DNA of 64,000 nucleotides from Vesta saturnalis (GCA_036346205.1 JARFJB010001166.1:11765001-11829000), one strand, 5' to 3'. Positions 34,283 through 46,194 are shown, counted from the first letter of the stretch. The notes: generated by a model from the sequence alone, not told the origin. Numbers and translations are program-made.

Positions 34283-34985
34283 TTATATAGGTAAAGTTGT
34301 ACTAACACTTTTAGAAAATATTTTTGAAAAAACACTGACACCTGTCGTACCACCTGGAATACTCGATACTACAGACCATAACAATGTAATAATTTGTCCG
34401 ACGGCACCCAGTATCGTAAATGGTGTGCTCTGTAAGTGCAGAGCACAATATAAAGTCAATATTAATGTAAAAGCATATGATATTGTTAACCACAATCGTT
34501 CACGTGAAAATGAATGCTTTAAATAAGCAACAGGTCCCCATAAAAACGTAAAACTGTAAAGCATAAAATTAAACAAATTCAATTACGTTTAACAATACTT
34601 ACCTTAAAACAAAAAATAAACTTCCTAAGGTAAAAAGTAGAGCAAACTTTCTCGCTTTTAATATTAAAACAGGAATGTACATTAAAGAAATAGAAAAACA
34701 TAAAATACCCATTAAAATACAAATACAAAATCCGGTAATTCTTTGGAATCGTGACTGGAATAAAAGGTATATTAACAAACAAAACTAGTTTAAAGATACA
34801 CTTACCAGACTAGGACAACATTGTTTTTTGGTATTTGCAAACCACGTTTCTTCTTCTTGATTTTCGGATTTTAACCAATTTGATATATTTGGTTTTTGGA
34901 TCGTGGGAATTTGAAATTTAAACGTTTTCTTTTGATCATTTTGTAATAATAAATATTGATCCAAATCTTTCTTTAAATCCGCCAT
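34283..34985 (-). CDS. SFT2D3: SFT2D3-like vesicle transport protein, complete, three exons, 200 aa
   Basis: Exon 1 is 34985-34806 (ATG at 34985, MADLKKDLDQYLLLQ to KKQCCPSL, 60 codons). Exon 2 is 34754-34603 and exon 3 is 34553-34283. Introns of 51 and 49 bp have gtaag donors and ttccag/tttacag acceptors, and the phases join cleanly to 603 nt. Exon 2 gives ILMGILCFSISLMYIPVLIL and KARKFALLFTLGS; exon 3 gives FTFLWGPVAYLKHSFSRERL and ends SKSVSTTLPI. Four hydrophobic spans, the ARKFALL motif and the LP-hydrophobic end are those of SFT2 family Golgi membrane proteins, which act in endosome/early-Golgi vesicle fusion. The N-terminus and length (200 aa) fit the SFT2D3 branch, not the 160-aa SFT2D1/2. 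It is flanked by transposons, but every splice site and the frame are intact, so it is probably functional. Confidence 0.9.
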
Positions 34986-35190
34986 TACGGAAGTACACGA
35001 TGCTGACGTTACCACAATTTTTGTTATGCATAATTCCCATTTTACCTAATATTCAATATGACTTTTTATTAGTCGCCCTTTGTGGGGAATGGTCCTAATC
35101 ACAGCCATCTTAATAAAGATGGCTGTGTCCTAATCCATTTAAGCCAAGTTTTGAGTAAACTGCATTCAAAATTTTTGGGTTTAGTAAAAA
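34986..35190 (-). promoter_or_regulatory. Upstream region of the SFT2 gene, with hairpin
   Basis: Only about 205 bp separate the SFT2 start codon from the next transposon. No clear TATA box is placed. A perfect 12-bp inverted repeat cacagccatctt-aata-aagatggctgtg (35100-35127) is flanked by the direct repeat tcctaatc/tcctaatcc. It could be a footprint or a tiny element; a regulatory role is only a possibility. Confidence 0.35.
35100..35127. repeat. Perfect 12-bp hairpin
   Basis: cacagccatctt and aagatggctgtg are exact reverse complements around a 4-base loop, with tcctaat on both outer sides in direct orientation. Confidence 0.9.
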
Positions 35191-35662
35191 TAGGGTAGCC
35201 GGGGGTAAAAGTCCGCACGCCATTTTCTGAAAGTTTATTGTGCGGGCGCGAAAATCAAGGCACATGCGAGCTTTAGTCACAGTATACTGTGCTTTAGTAA
35301 TCCTATGACCACAGAAGTGAACGTCACGCGGATTGTAACTCAGCATTTCGAACAATGAGGTTAGTGTTGTTTTTGTATTTTTTGATCTAATAATGCATAG
35401 TATTCAAATGATTTTTTGTAAATGTTTTCTTAATTGGTTACTTTTATGAAATGTACGCTGATGTTGGAGTTACATATTGTACAGTTTTTACATATTACGA
35501 AATTACATGAAATTATGTTGGTATGGAAAACACAAGACCATAGCAAAAAATAAAAAATGGGGAAAAATCCGCAGAAGGCATGGGGTAAAGATCCTGCGCG
35601 GACTTTTGCCCCACCTTTTACTCTCAATAGAAGTAACTTACCCCAATTTGTTGTACCTATGT

Positions 35663-35830
35663 ATTTAAAACAGAAATTATAAGTCTGTAAAAATAAAGAT
35701 TTTCTATTTGGGCTTAGCGCTTTATTACTCTGAGACATTGGAAATATACAGCCGTTTCTTTCTCGCGACAATGGAAATGTCCTATTCCAGAAGTTACCAA
35801 ACGTTTTCAACGAACTCAGTTCGGTACTGA
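35663..35830 (-). repeat. Inverted duplicate of the pogo-3 first-exon region
   Basis: Read in reverse, this matches 36240-36340: both contain agaaacggctgtatatt, caatgtctcagagtaataaa and gcgctaagc, and both encode the same MSQSNKALS start. The two copies face each other about 400 bp apart. Confidence 0.85.
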
Positions 35831-36280
35831 ATTCAATATTCCGGTATCTCAAATACTTTTCCAGATATTAATGTAATGTGTGCTTCTTAGTTCTAATTTT
35901 GTTTTGTTTTATTTACAAGAATGTACGTTATGTTTTGCATGTACAATTAATTTCGCTATTAGTAAACAATAAAAACTGGTTTATGCATATCAATTCCTTT
36001 TTTAATTACCAATTAATGATTTCGTTGTTGCACATTTCAAAATAAATCAATTATATTAAGTAATAAACCTCTGCATTCACACACAAAAAACTTTGCAACA
36101 TAGTTAAAATTAAAAATCGTTCAAAACGTTTTATAACTTCTGGAATAGAATTAAAATTCCATTGTGTTTACCTCTCACGAGCGGTCTTAAGTCATTGAGC
36201 AGGTAATTTACGCTTTCACTTAAGTCGCGCACGTTTCTATTGAAACCCAAACGTTAGAAAGAAACGGCTGTATATTCCCA

Positions 36281-38006
36281 ATGTCTCAGAGTAATAAAGC
36301 GCTAAGCCGAAATAGAAAATCTTTATTTTTACAGACTATACCTAGGTTGTTTGTCATTACAAATTACAAACGCAAAAACCAAGCATTAAAACCGCTAACG
36401 CCCAAAATTTTAAACCAAGTACGACTATTAAGACAAGATGGCCTTTCCACAAGAGAAATAGCGCGTATGGTTGGTTTTGATGAGTCAACTTAAAGCTACC
36501 GGAGTAACAACTCTAGGACGCTTTAGTAAAACTTACTTACTTACTTACTCAGGAACAAGAAAGACAAACAATAGAGCACTTTGGATTTACGCTTTTATGG
36601 GTTGACATTAAAATCTCTGCATTTTCTTGCGTTTCAATATGCGGACAAAAATGGAATTCGTAACCGATTTTCAAACGAAACCAAAATGGTGGGAAGAGAC
36701 TGGACGAGAGAGTTTATGAAAAGAAACCGACTATCTTTTCGTGCTCCCAGAAAAACTAGCGTAGCATGAACCATGGGATTTAATAGACATCAATTAGCCC
36801 AATATTTTCAAAATTTAAAGGAAATACTTAAGAAATACGAATTTCCACCGAACAGAATATATAACATGGATGAAAGTGGTTTCCAAACAGTTCCCAATAA
36901 ACTGCCTAAGCACGTAACTCCCACTGGCAAGAGAGAAGTTGCTAAAAACGTTGCAGCAGAATAAGGAAAAACCTTTAAAAGCTTACTAGGATGATCTGTG
37001 TGATAACAGGACTACTACTAATCAAGGTCAAGTTGTTACTGAGTACCACGTTGCGGGATTATTTAAACAGGCCTACGAGAAAACAGCTAATTTAGATAAA
37101 GCTGTACAAGGATTTCGAATTACAGGCATTTATTCTTTGGATGAAAATATATTTCAAGAAGAGGATTTTTTGCCTTCTTTTGTAACAGATCAAGACCTCG
37201 AAAACAACAATATCGACCCCGTTGACGAAGATCAAAACGCCGATGGTAACCTTATTGAGTTCGATGTTGACCCGGATGATGTTAACGCTACAACGAATAA
37301 CGATGACCAAAGAGAAGATGAAAGAAATTTAGAGATAACTAACGAGAGGGAAGAAATATTGGAAGCTAATAACGTTGGGCCACGAGATATGCAAATAAAT
37401 AATAACGCAGAGCTGGAAGAACTTGACGGAAATTTATTGGTGTCACCTGCCGATATAATCCCAGTGCCAAACCTTTCAAAAAAGAGGAAACGTTCGCGTA
37501 GAAGCCTTAATTCCACCATTCTACCTTCCACCCCAAATAAGGATCGTTTAGAGGAATTAGAAGAAGCAAAAATACGAAACGAATCTATTAAAAAGAAAAA
37601 AACTGCCATAAGAAATGTGTTTGAACTTCCTAAAAATAGCAATGATTCTTCCTCCGAATCCGAGACTCAAGTCTCTCTTCATGAAAGCAGTGACGACATG
37701 AATTTCACAACAGACAATGAATCGGAAGATTCCTGCGCATCTCAAATCAAGCCAGGCGACTTTGCAGTTGTAAAAGTTTATGGAAAGACAAAGTCAACCT
37801 TCCGTTGTTACGTCTTTGAAATTGTAGCTTGCGTTGATAAGGGGTTCCAGACAATGAGATTTTCAAAAACGAAGGAGGAATCCTATGTCTCTCAAACTGA
37901 CTTAGTGCGAAGACTGTCCAAGCCAGTGTTAAGCAGTTCTTCACGATTTAAGGACCTAATAGCTTTTACAACAGATTTAAGTGGTTTAACTTTATTTTTG
38001 ACTTGA
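36281..38006 (+). pseudogene. pogo-like transposase, DDE core deleted, C-terminal part open
   Basis: The ATG at 36281 opens MSQSNKALSRNRKSLFLQ. LRQDGLSTREIARMVGFDES (36420-36490) is the HTH. QFGFTLLWVDIKSLHFLAFQ-like frames and KNGIRNRFSNETKMVGRDW with EFMKRNRLSFRAPR (36640-36760) are the CENP-B-type domain. FPPNRIYNMDESGFQTVPNK (about 36843) holds the first catalytic Asp. After KREVAKNVAAE (36962) the sequence jumps to EYHVAGLFKQAYEKTANLDK (about 37040), so the segment with the second and third acidic residues is missing. A 289-codon open frame from 37137 continues GIYSLDENIFQEED, an acidic linker, KKRKRSRRS, and the C-terminal domain IKPGDFAVVKVYGKTKSTFR to the stop at 38004-38006. Without the core it cannot be an active transposase. 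Confidence 0.82.
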
Positions 38007-38079
38007 AGCTTTTGAAATGTTTTCGTATTTTTTTATTATGTAGATTAAACTGCGGACTTTTACCCCCGGCTATCCTATG

Positions 38080-40589
38080 CTTTGTTGTTTATTATAAAAA
38101 ATTAATAAAAGCAGACTTAAAACTTTTAAGCTATCGAATATATTGCTCAAAAACAAATTATTAAAATAATAAAAACACAAAAACGATTAAAATATCGAAT
38201 TATTCCATAGAATGCCGTCCACCAATTTCCATACAATAATATAGTTTGAATACAAATCCAGATCTTAGATTCCTTAACCTTGGAGCTTCAATACATAATT
38301 TATTAGCAACGAAATGGAATTATATAAAATAAATACGCTTAGGGATCATTTGACTTATTGTCCTATTAAACATTTAGGGGGGTCACTAGCCCCCACATAG
38401 GGTTAAAGTGGCAAAAATGATTTTTGCATATAAATGGGCCTCCTTAACAAAAAAAAACAACGTGTTTTTGAATTTTTGTCAAACATTTCCTTTGTCGAGT
38501 TTCAAGGGGAATAATTTTCTATAGGACACTCTGTATCAGTGATGGAGTAAGACAAGAGGGGATGTACCAATAGTTTATAGGCGCGCAAATTGGAAACACA
38601 GACAGAAAGGGGAACGCGAGAATTTATGCAACCAGTGAAACGCGTTGACCAAAACATTAAATTACCATATGCTCTAATGTGATTTAATATCGCGTCGATT
38701 CTTTCAATTTTCTGCATTAACTGATAAAATAGGTTTAACACATCTTACAAGAATAATTTCTTTACTTATCGAGTTAGGACTAGGCATATTTTTCGTAATA
38801 ATTGAAACAAATTAAATGCATCACAAGTGTTTATAAAGGTATTAATATAAAATCAAAATCATAAATTTTTAGTAACATTTTATGAATATATAAATACATA
38901 TCGTAAATACATAATTAAGAAAAACACATTGTACATACGTACATACACAGATATTTAGTGACCGGAAAATATGACAAATTTATTATAAAGCATCCGGTTT
39001 AAATATGAACTTTGAATATTCATTTCACACACATAATGAATTCGCGTTTTAATATAAATTTCACATATTGATAAACTAATTGTATTAGATAAATGAGTAG
39101 ATGTATATTACAATGCTATGCGACAAACTTAATGATTTTTGTACGACAGGTAATAAAAACTTTTCGGGGACATACAATTAAATGGTGTGAAATTTTATTT
39201 TCGTAAATTTAGAGAAGAGCTTAATAACTTTCAAATGACTTGCAAGTAATGATTTTACTTAATGTACACTTTAATTATCGATAACTAATGTGAATGAGAA
39301 ATAAATCAATCAAATTTATTTAAAATAGTGCTTAATACCTAGTAAAATATTTAATTTCTTTTAAATTTATGCTGAAATATATTAAATTAATTTTTTAATG
39401 TTAAGTAGAAACCTAGAACACTGTTACGTGCTTAATTGGAAAACGGTTCTTTTTGATAACGTTCGTCATTTTGTCAAATTTACTTACTAAAAATAGCAAT
39501 TTACTCTTTGATTGAATGCTTCCAAATCACTATTTCGCAAATTTTTACGCATCTCTAATTGCATTTAAATTAACGTATGTGTAACTTTCGTACACATCAT
39601 TTACTTAGTTTCAAATATAAGTCAAATTTAATACCTTCAGCGACATCTCTGAGATTTCGGATCATTTAAGATAAAAGTTAAATAGGAACCTGGGATCTTT
39701 TTTTAAGGTCAAATAATACAAATACATATAATAAATAAATACTTTCTACACAATTTAACTTTGGCAACTATGATTTAAAAACAAAAATTTTCTCAAGTTG
39801 GAAAAATTAATTTTTGTTGGCCAATTTTTCTTTCTTCCTGTTAAGAACACCATCGATGATGGATGTTGAGTTTCTTTAGAATTTTTCATTTTTGGTTCTG
39901 GATGCTGATGCATAATTTTTTTTGGAAAATTCTCACTTAAAGTAATACTTGATTAAGTACAAGTATTACTAACGCTTTTATAGGCGGATATAATTGAAAT
40001 TATTCATTCGTCCACTTCTTCGGCTTTCTAGTATAAAAGCATTCAATCCTAATTCTATATATATATATATACAGACACTTCAATCGAAATTACATTGAAT
40101 GTTCACTATCGGCTCGTTTGTCACCTGTAAGAGATTCTCCGTATTACCTTCTTTTAGATTCTCTGTATTACCTTCTTTTTTTTGCATCTCTCTACTACAT
40201 ATTTTTCTGCTCACATTGTACTGTTACGTTACATCCAAAACATATGGTTACCGCTGAAAGACATAAGATCCTTGCTGACATTCATGACCATATACGTGAA
40301 GGCTGCTAGATCATTGGAATGGTACCCGAAATTCGCAAGATCAAATAAGTTATAGTTTCAACAATAAAGGTCAGATATTTTTTTCTTTCTTTATCACCTG
40401 GTTACACGATTGTGTTTCCAAACTTCAATTACACCGAGGAGATTCGTAGTGAATGCCTATAATGAAAATAAATGGACTGATATTATTACTTTAGTAATCA
40501 AATAATCGAAAGTTGTTACTCCTTATCTACATTTATATATTTATGGTACTTCCAGCAGTTCACTTTCACAAAATTCCTTTTATCTAAAA

Positions 40590-40590
<1 letters not shown>
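38080..40590. other. AT-rich intergenic or intronic stretch, nothing recognised
   Basis: About 2.5 kb without a supported gene, TIR or tandem repeat. 38460-38740 has mixed composition and short open frames without motif. A short TA run lies at 40057-40071. The small open frame at 40118-40309 has no recognisable similarity. Confidence 0.4.

Positions 40591-40591
<1 letters not shown>

Positions 40592-40651
<60 letters not shown>
40592..40651. repeat. (TA)n microsatellite
   Basis: About 30 TA units in otherwise unassigned DNA. Unlike the other arrays in the window it has no obvious element on either side. Confidence 0.95.
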
Positions 40652-40654
<3 letters not shown>

Positions 40655-41900
40655 CTAATTCAGTTTTCAATATATTTGTACTCAATCATAATTAATACTT
40701 TAATTAAATCTTTAAAATAGATAGACCACATAAACAGTTTTTAGCTTCCATTTTGGACTAATTAATTCTAACTTCTGTGGCTACATTCAACCAACGATTT
40801 AATTTTTAACTCTTACTGTAGTTGTAATATACCGGGTGTAACGATTATCTAAATTACGTGAACTACTGCAAATGTTAGACATTTAATTTTATATGAATTT
40901 GTAATTTTTATTTCATAATCTTTATGTGTTATGTGCATTACTTTTCTTGTGGACAAGGTTGTTCGGGCCAATTTACTTCCTATAAATTTCTTGACTACTT
41001 TGTAGATTATTGTAGTTATTTACTGTGGACCGTACAAGCTTTTCTATTTACTATATACAGTGTGACGCGTAACGCAAGCACGTTCTTTATTTAAATTCTT
41101 TATTATTTTTTTCTCTTACTCAACATCCCAATGGGATTATGTGTGAAATTAGCCAATTCCAAGTACGAATAGTAAGTTCTTACAACGGCCGGAAGGGGGC
41201 ATATAATAATTTTGCTTTTATTTTAATTTTAATTGAAATTTAAATTATAATTTGTCGTGAGCATAAGCTGAGGCTCACTGCTTGCCATCGTGGGCTTTGG
41301 TGGACTGTTAATACATATATTTTTTTATTTTATTCTTTTGTCAAAATACCGACAATAAAAATTACTTTATCAGGGGATTTGTCGACTCATTTCTACTTCC
41401 TCCTTTCATTCTTAATTCTTTCTTTTTTTTTGGTGAATCCTGTTTCAGGCTTTACCGGGTTTAGTCTCCTTTCAACACTAGTTGAGTACTTCCTTATTAA
41501 AGCCTATGGCGCCTAATCATATCCGGTTCCTATCTAACCAGACTACTATCAATTTAAGCTACACCTCCACAACAACCAGGCATCCGAGTGCTCTGCGGTA
41601 TTCCGACCGTACGCCTGAGTTTAGTCGAGATCACTCATTCTTTTATGCCATTTGCTGGTTAGACACATGGCAACACATTTATCTGCCCTAACCGGTATTT
41701 ATTATAATTAATCAGATAAAAATAAACCAATACTATACTGTACTTACGCGTAGAACAAAATGTTTTTCCCGCTTCCATGTTTCGTTGACCTAAACTTTTT
41801 TATGCGGATCAACAACCCACAACACAACATGTAACCATTTTCAATCGCTTCCGACCACTTTTTTATGTACTAAGTTAAAACATGCGTTTATAAATGCATA
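40655..41900. other. Unassigned stretch, possibly 5' part of the repeat protein element below
   Basis: No clear gene. The segment 41180-41320 (aacggccggaagggggc, gctgaggctcactgc) and 41460-41690 are more GC-balanced than their surroundings and might belong to a repeat family. No boundary repeats were found. Confidence 0.3.
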
Positions 41901-41937
41901 CGGACTCTTTGCTAATTTCAAATTCATTTTACATGCA

Positions 41938-42624
41938 ATGACCGGTTGTGATACTACATCAGCTACTTTTCACAGAGGTAAAATTAATGCGTTTAAATTA
42001 TTTCAAAAGAATAAGGCATTAATTAAGTACGCCGATAAAGAAAAATGCTCTCCAGAGGTGATTTTTAATAATGGTATCCGTTTTCTGCTGGCTATGTATA
42101 AAGCACCAATAAAAGAAGTGTCCATTGATAATCACAGACATTTAACAACATAGCTTAAAAAACGGGTAGAACTATCTTCTCTTCCGCCAACATCTAGTGC
42201 TGCTCGGCAAAATTTATATCGTGTTTACTACCAAGTGCAAGTACGGCTTGGTAACGATCTTTACCCTCTAGAGTGGGGATGGACATTGCAAGATCAAATT
42301 TTGGAGCCAGTTAAAACTCTTCTTCCACCCGCTCCTGATAGTCTACTCAACTCTATTTTTTGTAATTGCACCAAGGGAGGTACCTTAAACTGTGGTTGCA
42401 GAAAAGTTGGATTATACTGTTCACCAGTTTGCGGTAATTGTCACGGTCAGAATTCTTTAAATGTATTACCCGATGCGTTTAATGACGTTAATAATGACGA
42501 ATCTACTGAATATGTAGATCCATCGTGTTTCTTGACTGAAACTATGGAAATACACCAGACAGAAGAAGAAGATGATGAAGAGTTAGACATGGTAAGTGAA
42601 GTGGAGTCAGAAGAAGAACCATAA
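41938..42624 (+). pseudogene. Uncharacterised insect repeat-family protein fragment with CXC-like cysteine cluster
   Basis: A single frame from 41938 to 42624 is broken only by TAG at 42151-42153. It begins MTGCDTTSATFHRGKINAFK, then VELSSLPPTSSAARQNLYRV and VQVRLGNDLYPLEWGWTLQD. A cysteine cluster follows, CNCTKGGTLNCGCRKVGLYC then SPVCGNC, resembling the spacing of CXC (tesmin/TSO1) modules. The end is acidic (EEEDDEELD, EVESEEEP). From memory, proteins with GCDTTSA, SSLPPTS, the GNDL..WGW block and this cysteine cluster are common, multi-copy and unnamed in insect and cnidarian genomes, which suggests an undescribed mobile element. The N-terminal part is missing. No function is assigned. 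Confidence 0.6.
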
Positions 42625-42639
42625 TAATTCATCTGATCA

Positions 42640-42855
42640 AAAAAGAATTAATCATCTAACTGTCCTATAATAATTTTTGTTTTTTAAGTAAACATTTTTT
42701 AATCAAAATTTGCAATAATAAAAATTTAAAAAAAAATCTTTTTTAAAATAGAAACAAAAATAATTTATTGTAATTTTTTTATAAATAATCATTTTGCTAA
42801 CAAAAAATAATTTATTTTCTTTAATAAATAAATATTTTTTAATCACAAATAAACG
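42640..42855. other. A/T-homopolymer-rich spacer
   Basis: Almost purely A/T sequence between the repeat-protein fragment and the 3' end of the antisense LINE. Nothing else is seen. Confidence 0.5.
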
Positions 42856-42859
42856 TGGA

Positions 42860-44480
42860 TTATGCCTATTGGGGACACTACTTAAAAAAAACGCATCTTG
42901 TATTCTACCTCAAAGGTACTAGGGAGATCATTCCAGAGTTTAGAAGCCGTGTAGAAAAATGTGGATTGTGCCCGTTTCGCACGACAAGTGGAGATTTGTA
43001 CTGCATACTGATGGTGTGAATGAGCGAACCGAGTGTTTCTCGCAAAGATAGCCCGAGACGGTATCAAAGAATATAATTCAGCAGCACAATAGCCGTTGTA
43101 ATAACGATAATACAAAGAAAGAAATGAAACCATCCTTCTATGCTCAAGGGACTGTATGTGAGAAGTTAAGGACGTGTAATTTATAAGCCTAATCGCTCTC
43201 TTTTCAATACGATCAACGATATCGAGAGCGTATTGGGGAGCACTAACCCAGAGGTGAGAATTATATTCCAGATGAGGCCGAATTTGGACCTTATACAGCA
43301 GGAGTTGTCGAGAGGTAAAGTACTGCTTAGATATGTACAAAAAGCCTATTTTACGAGCAGCTGTTTTGGTAGCTGACAGAAGATAGTCAACCCATGAGAG
43401 ATTTGAAGATACAGTCATACCCAATAGAGTAATAGAGTTTGAAGACTTAAGAATTGAACCATTCGTACTTACAACAGAAAATGATCGATCTTTTTTGGCG
43501 GACACAAGGCAACACTGAGGTTTGTTAGCATTAAATTTAACTAGATTATTGCTTCCCCATTCGAGAATACGTTGAATGTCTTTGTTGATTGAATTTGCCA
43601 TTTCAGCTTTAATTTCTTGATTTGACATAGAAAGTGGATTATCACTATGAGTAAACTGAGATGAACTACAGTGAAGAGTGCTATCGTCAGCAAAGCAATG
43701 AATGGGGTTAGTTGTTGAAGAAATAAGGTCATTTATGTACGGCAGAAAAAGTGTAGGCGCTATAACGGATCCCTGTGGTACGCCCGCGTTAATGCTAACT
43801 TCTTTTGAAAAAAAAACATCAATTACGACACGTATTCGTCTTGTATCAAGGAAACTAGAAACCCAGTTGATGAGCGTCTCATTTAACCCAAACGAGGTGA
43901 GTTGACAAGTAAAGACTTATGCCAAACTTGGTCAAATGCCTTTGAGATATCTAAAGCGACTACAACTATTTCACCGGACTGCTCTACTGTATTGTTCCAA
44001 ACTTGGGTCACATATGAAAGAAGATCACCTGTTGAACGACTTTGCCTAAACCCATATTGGTGGTCACTAAGGAGTTTGTTAGTTTCAAGGAACGTGAGCA
44101 GTTGCTGGTTGATGGATTTTTCCATGATTTTAGACAAAATAGAAGTGATGGCAATTGGTCGGTAGTTGGAGGGATCGGTCTTATCGCCTTTTTTGGGAAT
44201 GGGTTGAACATTTGCTAACTTCCATTATGAAGGGAATTCCCCAGAAGACATAGAGATCGTATAGAGCTTAGATAGGATTGGTACTAGTTCGGGGGAACAT
44301 TTCTTTAAGACAATAGCTGGGATACCGTCTGGGCCAGTCGCCTTATTGAGATCAAGCCTACTGATGATCGATTCAAAGAGCTTGTACCGAAAATGAATTG
44401 GTTTCATAGCGTATGAAGAAGAGTTGGCTAGGGACACATCTTTTCCAGAATCATTGAGACACGATAATGTATGTTGCAAT
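42860..44480 (-). pseudogene. LINE reverse transcriptase fragment (Jockey/CR1-like), antisense, 5'-truncated
   Basis: The minus strand starts near 44480 with MQHTLSCLNDSGKDVS, then LDLNKATGPDGIPAIVLKKC. After a frameshift it reads PIPKKGDKTDPSNYRPIAIT, GFRQSRSTGDLLSYV and VVVALDISKAFDQVWHKSLL (first RT Asp). A further shift gives GVPQGSVIAPTLFL and IHCFADDSTLH (FADD box) around 43780-43680. The last frame (43628-42882) has LLGMTVSSNLSWVDYL, QIRPHLEYNSHLW and SRAIFARNTRFAHSHHQYAV, ending MRFF at 42882. The endonuclease is missing. At 44480-44490 it abuts another LINE in the opposite orientation. Confidence 0.86.
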
Positions 44481-44556
44481 GAAAAATTAAAAAAAATTTA
44501 TTGAAATATTCAATTGTATTAACATATCTTTCCCAGAAAGATTCATTAAAAAACCA

Positions 44557-45366
44557 TTGTCAGCCAAAATTAACATTAATTGGTTTAACAGCGAATTGAG
44601 AACTACGAGAGGTAATATATGTACTGCTGATGCTATAAACGATCTAGTTGCTCATGTATCTGATAACTTTGAACGTGGCTATTTTACTTGTTGCACATTT
44701 TATGACCTGAGTAAAGCCTTTGATTGCGTATCTCATCAAATTCTATTAAATAAATTACAATGGTATGAAATGTCTGATAAAGCCACATTGCTTATAAAAT
44801 CTTACTTAACTTATAGTAGTCAGATCGTATCGTGTATTCCAACATCAATACAGTAAATATTGGAGTACCATAAGGGTCTGTTCTAAGACCTAATTTATAT
44901 CAATGATATTTCATCGTGTGACGTCTCTTCTAAATTTATACTTTTTGCTGACGATACTACTAATATAATTACTGCCAATAATGCCACAGAAACACATAAT
45001 AACATGGTAGTATCACAGTCAAGAGCGGAACAGTGGTTTCAGGCTAACTATTTAAAACTAAACATCAATAAATCTCAAGATGAAATTTTCTCATTGAAAT
45101 GTCAAAAAGATACTGTAAACTCTGTAAAGTTTTTAGGTGTGTATATAGATTCCACCTTTACTTGGGACATATATGTTGACTACCTAATTTCTAAATTGTA
45201 TAAATGCATATATCTTTTTAGACATTTGCAAAGGCTCGTTGATCTTAAAACTATTAAAAATGTGTATTATGCTCTTTTTCACAATGTCATTTCCTACTGT
45301 ATACTAGCCTGGGGGCACACGACTCGTGTACAAAGAGTTTTCGCTGCTCAATGTCATGCATTATGA
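44557..45366 (+). pseudogene. LINE reverse transcriptase, internally deleted
   Basis: KININWFNSELRTTRGNIC is followed at once by ADAINDLVAHVSDNFERGYF and TFYDLSKAFDCVSHQILL (first RT Asp), so the early RT blocks are deleted. Stops and shifts near 44855-45000 interrupt GVP-G and the FADDT box (SSKFILFADDTTNII at about 44935). From 45004 it reads QWFQANYLKLNINKSQ, VKFLGVYIDSTFTWD, NVYYALFHNVISYCILAWGH and FAAQCHAL, and then shifts into NLHYRDDIRNIF before the DNA transposon. Inactive. Confidence 0.85.
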
Positions 45367-46194
45367 ATTGTTCTTAACCTACATTATCGTGATGATATCA
45401 GAAATATTTTTTGAAATTGACGGTGCCATCAATAGGGTGCCCGGAAATAGTATGTACCTAGAGAAGGATGTGATTCTACATGAAAAAATAATACTTTTTT
45501 TTCCTATGAACTCATATGCTCAGACGTACTGTTTTCAATATACAGGGGTCAAAGTTGAATATTTTTTTCAGTTTTTGGACAATATCTCGAGAACCGTATG
45601 AGATATGATGTTCAGCTCTTATACACAATTTGTGCTCATTAAGTCACTTGTTTACGCTGTAAAATGAAGGTTTTTAAACATTCAGGGGCGTGGATTTTGG
45701 GTATTTTGAGGGTTTCAACCCCCCTAATTTCTACGCTACTGAATTAAATGCAATTCTAAGAAGCGCCTTAGAACCGGCCATGTCTTCTACACCAAAAAGG
45801 TGCTCTTGGCTGATAGCTCTAAACGCAACTGTTTCCGAGAAAAATGGCATTCAATGAGAGAAAACATTATTTTTAAGAATTATTTTCATTAACAATTTAT
45901 TAACAGTAGGCATAACATTTTGGAAAGAATGCAAGTAATATATTCCAAATTACTACTTATTGAATGAAAAACAAATGCTGCAAGTATTCTATGTGGGCTT
46001 CGTTCACTTAAATACATTAGAATGGTAAATAACATGGTGGTAAGATTGTTGAATTATTTTTCAAACCTAAATTGAGTTGGCGTTGCCGTACGTAAAATGC
46101 ATGTTGCTATGGTAAGACGGTTTGTTGATAGTACTTGTCAATACTAAGTCAATTTGTTTATTTGACCAGAACACAAGCTATAACGTGAATTATT

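Larger units (their letters stand above)
35193..38075 (+). mobile_element. pogo/Tigger-like element 3, internally deleted
   Basis: The left end is gggtagccgggggtaaaagt at 35193 (after TA 35191-35192). The right end read in reverse from 38075 is ggatagccgggggtaaaagt (before TA 38076-38077). The match continues ccgca, giving a TIR of at least 25 bp. Inside are a CENP-B/pogo-type transposase that lacks most of the DDE core and a partial inverted duplication of its first exon. Confidence 0.93.

Noticed and set aside
39000..41000. Search for tRNA, rRNA or histone genes in the longest gene-free stretch
   Set aside because: No cloverleaf arms, B-box-like ggttcgaatcc, or conserved rRNA words were found.
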